Positions 56,260 through 64,000 of a DNA stretch of 64,000 nucleotides are shown here, piece after piece. The notes under the pieces were generated by a model that made no database searches, had not been told where the DNA came from, and saw nothing but the letters and a program-made list of their open reading frames with translations. The stretch's first letter is position 1; every line of letters begins with the position of its first letter. The DNA lies in the NCBI RefSeq assembly GCF_900143535.1, contig NZ_FRFA01000008.1, positions 154,936 to 218,935 on the forward strand. The letters run 5' to 3'. The position numbers and the translations under genes were made by a program. This DNA comes from Tateyamaria sp. Alg231-49 (GTDB lineage: Bacteria; Pseudomonadota; Alphaproteobacteria; Rhodobacterales; Rhodobacteraceae).

Positions 56260-56274
56260 TTAACTAGCTCTTAA
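56260..56274. promoter_or_regulatory. CtrA-type binding box upstream of cckA
   Basis: A full TTAA-N7-TTAA motif (TTAA at 56260-56263 and at 56271-56274) lies 55 bases before the cckA start. This matches the CtrA consensus and would close a feedback loop, because CckA controls CtrA phosphorylation. Confidence 0.65.
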
Positions 56275-56368
56275 ACCACGCGGAAATTTGACGTGCTCCA
56301 GCACTATCTGTAGCACAACTTCAAGAAATGTCGCTAAACTTTAGGTTGAGTGTCCGAGATGTGCTGGC

Positions 56369-57526
56369 TTAGTGCCGCGCCAGATGCGCCACAAAAAATC
56401 CATCACCCCATTCATCAACATCCCATCGCTGCATGTGCGTCACCTGCCAATCGGGACAGCGTGCAAGAAAAGCGTCGATCTGGCCTTCGTTCTCTTCGTT
56501 CAAAACAGAGCAGGTCGCATAGACCATCTGCCCATTTGGAGCCACGTGATCTTGGGCCGCATCCAGAACCTGAGCCTGCATCTTGATCAAGTCTTGCAAC
56601 TTTGCCGGGGTAAGCGTCCATTTGGCTTCGGGTGCACGCCGCCATGTCCCTGACCCGGAACACGGAGCATCGCAAAAGACGAGATCGAACGCGCCTGCCC
56701 GCCCAATGTCCTCCGGCGGGCATATAGCAACCTCGTGCCCCCCCCTTAACGCACGGGCCGGAATATCGCCCATCCGGTTTGCATCCATATCATGAGCCGT
56801 GACGCGCCAACCAGATGCCGCGAGCGCCAGGGCCTTGCCACCGCCACCCGCACAAAAATCAAGCGCTGTACCTGTACCCTGTACACCCGCGATCGCCGCC
56901 TGACTGGAACCATCTTGCAACTCGACCAAACCATTGAGGTAGCTAGACGAATTGCGCAGGCGACGCGGCCCCTTCGTGATGGTCAAGGCCGTCTCTGCAC
57001 GCGAGTTTTCCTTGGTTTCGATGCCTTCGTCCAACAATCTGGCTCGCGCGTCCGAGAGGTTCGTCTTGCTGGTGTTCACGCGCAAGGTCACAGGTGCCCG
57101 CAGTGTAAGCGCTTGGGCTGTGGCTTCGGCCCGTTCTCCAAGACTTTGAGTGAAGGCGTCGGCCAGCCAATTTGGCACATTCCACGTGTCTTCTTTCGCC
57201 TGCGGGGGTTCACCCACAGACTGCTCTGCTGCACTCAGTGGCTCGGGCGCATGGCCGACACCGTTAAACAACTCTGTCATGTCCGTGCCCTCGGCCCGCA
57301 CACGTCCAATCATGAGCGAACGGCCCGTTTCACCGCCCCCCCGACAGGCATCGCTGCATCGGTTGCGCAAAACGTCAAAGACATGGTCGCGAATGGCAGC
57401 ACGGTCCCCGGAACCAGCAAAACGGCTGCTACGGGCCCAACGGGTCAGCGCTTGTTCGGCTGGCTGACCACCTTGGATGCTGTCGAGAATTTCAATCGCT
57501 GCCGCGATACGAGCGCCCGGTGTCAT
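56369..57526 (-). CDS. RsmB/NOP-family RNA m5C methyltransferase
   Basis: A 385-residue SAM-dependent methyltransferase. An N-terminal NusB-like helical part precedes the catalytic fold, with ALDFCAGGGGKALALA (SAM site), DLVFCDAPCSGSGTWRR (motif IV cysteine) and VYATCSVLNEENEGQ (motif VI cysteine). It methylates cytosine in RNA, probably 16S rRNA. It lies upstream of cckA in the same direction. The first ATG has no strong ribosome site. Confidence 0.9.
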   Translation of the reverse strand: MTPGARIAAAIEILDSIQGGQPAEQALTRWARSSRFAGSGDRAAIRDHVFDVLRNRCSDACRGGGETGRSLMIGRVRAEGTDMTELFNGVGHAPEPLSAAEQSVGEPPQAKEDTWNVPNWLADAFTQSLGERAEATAQALTLRAPVTLRVNTSKTNLSDARARLLDEGIETKENSRAETALTITKGPRRLRNSSSYLNGLVELQDGSSQAAIAGVQGTGTALDFCAGGGGKALALAASGWRVTAHDMDANRMGDIPARALRGGHEVAICPPEDIGRAGAFDLVFCDAPCSGSGTWRRAPEAKWTLTPAKLQDLIKMQAQVLDAAQDHVAPNGQMVYATCSVLNEENEGQIDAFLARCPDWQVTHMQRWDVDEWGDGFFVAHLARH

Positions 57527-57570
57527 AGTCTGATACTCACATCAATTACCGCGCGCAACATATTGATATC

Positions 57571-59136
<1,566 letters not shown>

Positions 59137-59209
59137 TCAAGATGTCTTTCCTTGCCCGGGCACCTGCGTCAAACATGGGCCAACTGCACAGAGCGAGGAG
59201 CGCGACCCA

Positions 59210-60163
59210 ATGACCAACAGCTATGACACGGGCCGCTTGAACCTGCCGTTTGTGGGCATTTCGACCTTTGGAAAGCGGCCCTATGTCGAAGACTGGGATA
59301 AGCTTGATGCAGATGTGGCCATTCTGGGCGCACCTTTCGATGCCGGAACACAGTGGCGATCAGGGGCACGGTTTGGGCCACGTGCGGTGCGCGAAGCCTC
59401 AACCCTGTTTAGCTTTGGCCATGGTGGAGCCTATGATCACGAGGATGACGCCACCTATCTGCCCAACACCGTCGGGATCGTGGATATGGGGGATGCCGAT
59501 ATCATTCACACAGACACCGTTGGCTCACACCGCAACATCGAAACGGGCGTACGTGCCGCATTGGCCGCAGGGGCTTTGCCTGTGACCATCGGTGGCGACC
59601 ATTCGATCAACATCCCCTGCATCAGGGCTTTTGATGGTCAGGGCGACATACACGTTCTTCAAATTGATGCGCATCTGGATTTCGTGGACGAACGCCACGG
59701 TGTACGCCACGGACATGGCAACCCAATGCGGCGCGCGGCAGAACAGGACTATGTGACCGGGTTGACCCAGGTGGGCATCCGCAATGTCAGTTCGACTGCG
59801 CGCGAAGGATATGAGGATGCGCGCGCGATGGGGTCGGACATCTTGTCCGTGCGCCAGGCACGCGCCATGGGTCCCCGCGCGGTGATCGAGCACATCCCCG
59901 AAGGCGCGCGGGTGTATATTACGATCGACATCGACGCATTCTGTCCCTCGATCGCACCGGGCACAGGCACGCCCAGCCACGGCGGGTTTTTGTATTACGA
60001 CGTTCTAGAGATGCTGCAAGAGGTGGCGCGCCGAAACGACATTGTCGGCATTGATCTGGTTGAAGTGGCGCCAGACTATGACCCAACAGGCAGCACTGCC
60101 ATTCTGGCCGCTCAGGTTTTGATGAACCTCTTGGGATTCATCTTTCATGCGCGGGGAATGTGA
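59210..60163 (+). CDS. speB: Agmatinase/ureohydrolase family enzyme
   Basis: A 317-residue binuclear-manganese ureohydrolase. Metal ligands are in IGGDHSINIP, QIDAHLDFVDE and TIDIDAFCPSIAPGTGTPSHGG. The family splits agmatine (or other guanidino acids) to urea and the amine. Agmatinase is the usual label, but guanidino-acid hydrolases cannot be excluded by eye. I start at 59210, with GAGGAG about 10 bases upstream. It is divergent from guaB. Confidence 0.88.
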   Translation: MTNSYDTGRLNLPFVGISTFGKRPYVEDWDKLDADVAILGAPFDAGTQWRSGARFGPRAVREASTLFSFGHGGAYDHEDDATYLPNTVGIVDMGDADIIHTDTVGSHRNIETGVRAALAAGALPVTIGGDHSINIPCIRAFDGQGDIHVLQIDAHLDFVDERHGVRHGHGNPMRRAAEQDYVTGLTQVGIRNVSSTAREGYEDARAMGSDILSVRQARAMGPRAVIEHIPEGARVYITIDIDAFCPSIAPGTGTPSHGGFLYYDVLEMLQEVARRNDIVGIDLVEVAPDYDPTGSTAILAAQVLMNLLGFIFHARGM

Positions 60164-60335
60164 CGCCAGTTCACTATGCAGCGTGACAAGGGCTCAGCCC
60201 CTGCCCCTCAGAGGACCGGTTGGCCGCGGCCGCCACCTGAATAATGACGCGGCCACGCTTGTGCAGGTCGCATCACGGCTTTTCCTTTCTGCGCATGTGC
60301 TTATGCTCTGAGCAACCAACCAAACAGAGGCTTCT
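60164..60335. other. Intergenic region before the ASKHA gene
   Basis: It holds a short hairpin GGGC-TCA-GCCC (60190-60200) and GC-rich text, and no gene. The minus-strand frame over it lacks family features. Confidence 0.4.
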
Positions 60336-62372
60336 ATGAGCACCGATCCCCTTGTTGTTTTCACCCCCTCAGGCAAGCGCGGTCATTTTGCGGTCGGCAC
60401 ACCAATCCTGACGGCTGCGCGCCAGCTTGGGGTCGACCTAGACTCGGTCTGTGGCGGGCGTGGCATATGCTCAAAGTGCCAGATCACACCAGGCGTGGGT
60501 GAGTTCGCCAAGCACGGGGTGACCGTATCGGCTGACGCGCTTTCAGAATGGAACGCGGTCGAGGAACGCTACAAATCAAAGCGTGGCCTGATTGAAGGGC
60601 GCCGGTTGGGATGTCAGGCCACTGTGCAGCACGACGTGGTCATTGACGTGCCCCCAGAAAGCCAGGTGCACAAACAGGTCGTGCGCAAACGCGCCGAGGC
60701 CCGTGACATCACCATCAACCCCTCGACCAAGCTGTTTTATGTCGAGGTAGAACAGCCAGACATGCACGAACCCTCGGGCGATCTGGAACGGCTTATCCGC
60801 GCGCTTGAGGCAGAATGGGGCATTGAGAACGTTCACGCCGACCTACACATCCTGCACGTCCTGCAACCCGTGCTGCGCAAGGGAGACTGGAAAGTCACGG
60901 TCGCCATCCACCTTGGGGACGGAGAAAACGCGCCGCGCATCATGCATATCTGGCCGGGCTATTATGACGGCACTGTCTACGGGCTCGCTGTTGATCTAGG
61001 ATCGACCACGATTGCGGGCCACCTGTGCGACTTGCTGTCAGGCGAGGTCGTGGCTTCAAGCGGCATAATGAACCCGCAAATTCGCTTTGGCGAAGATCTG
61101 ATGAGCCGCGTGAGCTATGGGATGATGAACGCAGGCGGCGCGCAGGAAATGACATGCGCCGTGCGCGAAGGAATGACAGCGCTGATCACCCAAATCGCCA
61201 CCGAAGGCAGTATAGACAAGCAACTGATCGTCGATGCCGTTTTTGTTTGTAACCCGGTCATGCACCATCTGCTGCTTGGCATTGATCCGTTTGAGTTGGG
61301 TCAGGCACCGTTTGCACTGGCCACATCAGGATCGATGCGCTTGCGGGCCGATGATCTCGACCTCAATATTCACCCGTCTGCTCGCGTTTACCTGTTGCCC
61401 TGTATTGCAGGCCACGTGGGCGCAGATGCTGCCGCCGTGGCGCTCAGCGAGGCGCCGGACAAGTCCGAAGACCTAGTTTTGGTGGTCGACGTGGGCACCA
61501 ACGCCGAAATTTTGCTGGGCAACAAAGACAAGGTGTTGGCCTGTTCATCTCCGACAGGCCCCGCTTTTGAAGGTGCGCAGATCACCGCAGGCCAACGCGC
61601 CGCACCCGGTGCGATTGAACGGGTCGAAATTGATCCGGCCACCAAAGAACCCCGCTTCAGGATCATCGGTGTGGACGTATGGTCGGACGAGGACGGCTTT
61701 GCCGAGGCCGCCGCAGCATCTGGCATCACCGGGATTTGCGGGTCTGGTATTATCGAGGCAATTGCGGAAATGCGTCTTGCCGGATTGCTCGATGCCTCAG
61801 GCCTGATTGGCAGCGCCAAACAAACCGGCAGCCCACGGTCGATCAAGGACGGGCGCACGCATGCTTACGTGCTGCATGACGGCACCGCCAACGGCGGACC
61901 ATTGATTTCAGTCACCAATCCCGACATCCGCGCAATCCAGATGGCCAAAGCGGCCCTTTATTCAGGTGCGCGGCTGCTGATGGACAAATTTGGCGTGGAC
62001 AACGTGGATCGCGTGGTACTGGCTGGCGCTTTCGGTGCGCATATTTCGCCTAAACACGCCATGGTTCTTGGCATGATCCCCGACGCTCCGCTGGATAAGG
62101 TCACATCGGCGGGCAATGCCGCAGGCACTGGTGCGCGCATTGCGCTTTTGAATCGCGATGCACGGGGCGAAATCGAACAGACCGTTCACCGCATCCACAA
62201 GATCGAAACCGCGATCGAACCCCGCTTTCAAGAGCATTTCGTGAACGCCTCGGCCATTCCCAATTCGGTAGAGCCTTTCCCGATCCTCAACTCAATCGTT
62301 GATTTGCCTGCCGTTAGCTTCAACACTGGCGGTGACGAAACAGGTGGGCGGCGAAGGCGCAGGCGGGCATGA
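60336..62372 (+). CDS. ASKHA-type [2Fe-2S] protein, corrinoid-activation (RamA/RACo) like
   Basis: A 678-residue protein. The N-terminal plant-type ferredoxin domain carries C39, C45 and C48 (VCGGRGICSKCQ) and C93 (LGCQA). A middle domain follows, and the C-terminal ASKHA domain (DUF4445-like) has VDLGSTTIAGHL near 215, VVDVGTNAEI and ITGICGSGIIEAIAEM. Relatives reductively reactivate cob(II)alamin methyltransferase partners using ATP. No corrinoid protein or B12 methyltransferase gene is in the window, so its client would be elsewhere. Its stop overlaps the following methyltransferase gene as ATGA. Confidence 0.88.
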   Translation: MSTDPLVVFTPSGKRGHFAVGTPILTAARQLGVDLDSVCGGRGICSKCQITPGVGEFAKHGVTVSADALSEWNAVEERYKSKRGLIEGRRLGCQATVQHDVVIDVPPESQVHKQVVRKRAEARDITINPSTKLFYVEVEQPDMHEPSGDLERLIRALEAEWGIENVHADLHILHVLQPVLRKGDWKVTVAIHLGDGENAPRIMHIWPGYYDGTVYGLAVDLGSTTIAGHLCDLLSGEVVASSGIMNPQIRFGEDLMSRVSYGMMNAGGAQEMTCAVREGMTALITQIATEGSIDKQLIVDAVFVCNPVMHHLLLGIDPFELGQAPFALATSGSMRLRADDLDLNIHPSARVYLLPCIAGHVGADAAAVALSEAPDKSEDLVLVVDVGTNAEILLGNKDKVLACSSPTGPAFEGAQITAGQRAAPGAIERVEIDPATKEPRFRIIGVDVWSDEDGFAEAAAASGITGICGSGIIEAIAEMRLAGLLDASGLIGSAKQTGSPRSIKDGRTHAYVLHDGTANGGPLISVTNPDIRAIQMAKAALYSGARLLMDKFGVDNVDRVVLAGAFGAHISPKHAMVLGMIPDAPLDKVTSAGNAAGTGARIALLNRDARGEIEQTVHRIHKIETAIEPRFQEHFVNASAIPNSVEPFPILNSIVDLPAVSFNTGGDETGGRRRRRRA

Positions 62373-63211
62373 ACAACACTGATCAGGAAGAGTTCTGGAG
62401 CAAATCTGCAGGCCCGGCTTGGGTCACGTTGCAAAGCGAACTCGACAACCTGATGCAGCCGGTTCTTGACCTCGTACTGACCCATGCAAACCTTCAGACC
62501 GGCCAGCGGGTCTTTGATATCGGCTGTGGAACCGGAGCCAGCGTTGCGCAAGCCGCGGACATCGTTGGGGACACGGGCCACGTTACCGGCCTGGATATTG
62601 CTGACACCATGTTGGATTTGGCCAAGGCCCGGCTCTCCAACCACCCCAACACAAACCTGATGCTGACGGATGCACAAACCGAGCCTTTTGAGCGGAACAG
62701 GTTCGATGCTTTGATCTCGCGGTTCGGGGTTATGTTTTTTGAAGACAGCGCGGCGGCATTTGCGAACATGAGCGCGGCCCTTGCCCCGGACAGCGCGCTG
62801 ACCTTTGCCGCGTGGGGCCCTGCCCGGCAAAATCCGTTCTTTATGGAACCGGCACGTGCTGCGACAGAACTATTGGGTGAGATGCCGAAAGTGGACCGCA
62901 CGCAACCCGGACCCTTTGCATTCGAGGACACCAACAGGGTCACCGCGATCCTCGAAACGGCAGGATTGGTGAGCATTCAGGCAAACACAATCGATCTTCA
63001 TCTGACGCCTGCTGGCGATTTGAGGGACGTCGGGGATCTATGTTGCAGCATCGGCCCTGCCGATAGTGCGCTGCGCTATCACGAAGGCTCCAGTGAGGAT
63101 CGCAAGGCACTGTCCGATGCAATCGCCCTACGTTTTGCCCGTTTTGAAACACCCGATGGTGTGCGCATCCCGGCCGCCATCAATCTATTTCAGGCCCGCA
63201 CTGCTGCTTGA
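62369..63211 (+). CDS. Class I SAM-dependent methyltransferase
   Basis: A 280-residue methyltransferase. SAM-binding motif I is VFDIGCGTGASVAQAADIVG, followed by GLDIADTMLDLAKARL and the motif DALISRFGVMFFED. This matches small-molecule methyltransferases of the ubiE-like class, and the substrate is unknown. The ATGA overlap with the ASKHA gene suggests a shared pathway. An IS3 element begins about 30 bases after its stop, so the insertion has left the gene intact. Confidence 0.88.
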   Translation: MNNTDQEEFWSKSAGPAWVTLQSELDNLMQPVLDLVLTHANLQTGQRVFDIGCGTGASVAQAADIVGDTGHVTGLDIADTMLDLAKARLSNHPNTNLMLTDAQTEPFERNRFDALISRFGVMFFEDSAAAFANMSAALAPDSALTFAAWGPARQNPFFMEPARAATELLGEMPKVDRTQPGPFAFEDTNRVTAILETAGLVSIQANTIDLHLTPAGDLRDVGDLCCSIGPADSALRYHEGSSEDRKALSDAIALRFARFETPDGVRIPAAINLFQARTAA

Positions 63212-63239
63212 CGGCGCTGGCGCTGGCATCTATCCCCAC

Positions 63240-64000
63240 TGATCAGCCCCACCTGAGTGGTCCAGTTTGAATGTTAGTGCATGATTGGCGTGGTTTCCAT
63301 CGGGATGATGGTTTCCAGTGCCGGTGGGCGATAGCCCAGTGCACTGTGGGGTCGTTTGGTGTTGTAGTGTTTTCTCCATTTTTCGATGATGATTTGGGCT
63401 TCGCGTAGCGAGTAAAAGACCTCGCCGTTGAGCAGCTCCTCGCGGAGACGGGCATTGAAGCTTTCGCAGTATCCGTTCTCCCAAGGCGATCCCGGCTCAA
63501 TGTAAGCGGTCTTTGCACCGACGGCGGCAATCCAGTTCCTTACCGCCTCAGCAATGAACTCCGGGCCATTGTCGGATCGTATGTAAGCTGGAACACCGCG
63601 CAGGATAAACAAGTCTGTCAGCGCGTCGATGACTTCGGTCGAGTTCAGCTTCCGTTTCACCCGGATCGCCAAACATTCCCGGCTGTGCTCGTCGAGGATG
63701 TTCAGGGTCCGGAATGCCTTCCCGTCATCTGTCCTGTGATGCACGAAGTCATATGACCAGACATGGTTGCGATACTCTGGTCGGAGCCGAACACATGACC
63801 CGTCATTGAGCCAGAGCCGTCCTTTCTTCGGTTGTTTCATTGGGACCTTCAGCCCCTCTCGTCGCCACAGACGTTCGACGCGCTTGTCGTTCACCTGCCA
63901 ACCTGCATCCCTCAGCAGAGCGGCGATCCGGCGATAACCGTAGCGTCCATACTGGCGGGTCAGCTCGATCATGTCGGCCACCAGACGCGCCTCATCTGCA
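63240..64000 (-). mobile_element. IS3-family insertion sequence, partial (cut by window edge)
   Basis: An end resembling IS3-family termini begins at 63240 (TGATCAGCCCCACCTGAG, with the TG of the terminal inverted repeat), about 30 bases outside the transposase stop. Only the end carrying the 3' part of the transposase gene is in the window, so the other end and target duplication cannot be seen. The exact boundary is inferred. Confidence 0.8.
63274..64000 (-). CDS. IS3-family transposase OrfB (partial)
   Basis: A DDE transposase whose start lies beyond the window; at least 241 residues are visible. An HTH_21-like part (GRYGYRRIAALLRDAGW, VNDKRVERLWRREGLKV) precedes the integrase core. The catalytic Asp residues are in HVWSYDFV and IRSDNGPEF, and the Glu in PWENGYCESFN, all intact. 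The C-terminal HYNTKRPHSALGYRPPA is diagnostic of the IS3 family (IS407/IS51-like group). OrfA would lie outside. Because the open frame continues past the last ATG to the edge, the true start cannot be given. Confidence 0.93.
   Translation of the reverse strand, partial: ADEARLVADMIELTRQYGRYGYRRIAALLRDAGWQVNDKRVERLWRREGLKVPMKQPKKGRLWLNDGSCVRLRPEYRNHVWSYDFVHHRTDDGKAFRTLNILDEHSRECLAIRVKRKLNSTEVIDALTDLFILRGVPAYIRSDNGPEFIAEAVRNWIAAVGAKTAYIEPGSPWENGYCESFNARLREELLNGEVFYSLREAQIIIEKWRKHYNTKRPHSALGYRPPALETIIPMETTPIMH

Overview
The window looks like chromosomal DNA of a marine alphaproteobacterium of the Roseobacter group (Rhodobacteraceae). Supporting signs are the suf/isc cluster with an IscR that has a single cysteine, CckA, a GTTC-N7-GTTC LexA box at recA, a TTAA-N7-TTAA CtrA-type box at cckA, and many TRAP and branched-chain-type ABC transporter genes joined by ATGA/TGATG overlaps. 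The genus cannot be fixed from the sequence alone. No phage, CRISPR array or rRNA operon is visible. The only clear mobile element is an IS3-family insertion sequence cut by the right edge.

Layout. 1-1900 is gene-poor: one VOC protein, one 51-residue ORF with a good ribosome site, and non-coding stretches. 1901-6959 holds a 2-oxoglutarate/Fe(II) oxygenase, a K+-channel-like protein, and a three-gene unit of two related proteins (one membrane-anchored) followed by a DyP-type peroxidase. 6992-8080 is a PQQ-dependent sugar dehydrogenase on the other strand. 8257-13730 is a complete branched-chain-type ABC importer with an extra 93-residue membrane protein inside it. 13853-14481 is a tiny coupled ORF and a secreted phospholipase-A2-like protein. 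14952-21867 contains a HerA-type ATPase, two candidate small RNAs, an IalB-like protein, a KAS-ACP-LpxD group and an L,D-transpeptidase. The latter is divergent from a DUF882 murein peptidase, which is followed by tRNA-Arg(CCG).

23223-30878 is one leftward operon: N-formylglutamate-amidohydrolase-like enzyme, TRAP transporter, glutamine-synthetase-like ligase, aldehyde dehydrogenase and iron alcohol dehydrogenase. It is divergent from an RpiR regulator and has a palindrome between them. Read together, the genes fit uptake of an amino alcohol or amine and its breakdown as a gamma-glutamyl conjugate; the substrate is inferred. 32996-42453 is the iron-sulfur assembly operon iscR-iscS-sufB-(five small genes)-sufC-sufD-(two membrane genes)-sufS, with a perfect palindrome over its -10 box. 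42614-63211 carries mainly housekeeping genes (icd, typA, alaS, recA, cckA, an rsmB-like methyltransferase, guaB, an agmatinase-family gene), a corrinoid-activation-type ASKHA protein and a SAM methyltransferase. The IS3 element follows.

All calls come from reading the sequence. No database search was run, and substrate names for transporters and enzymes are inferred unless stated.
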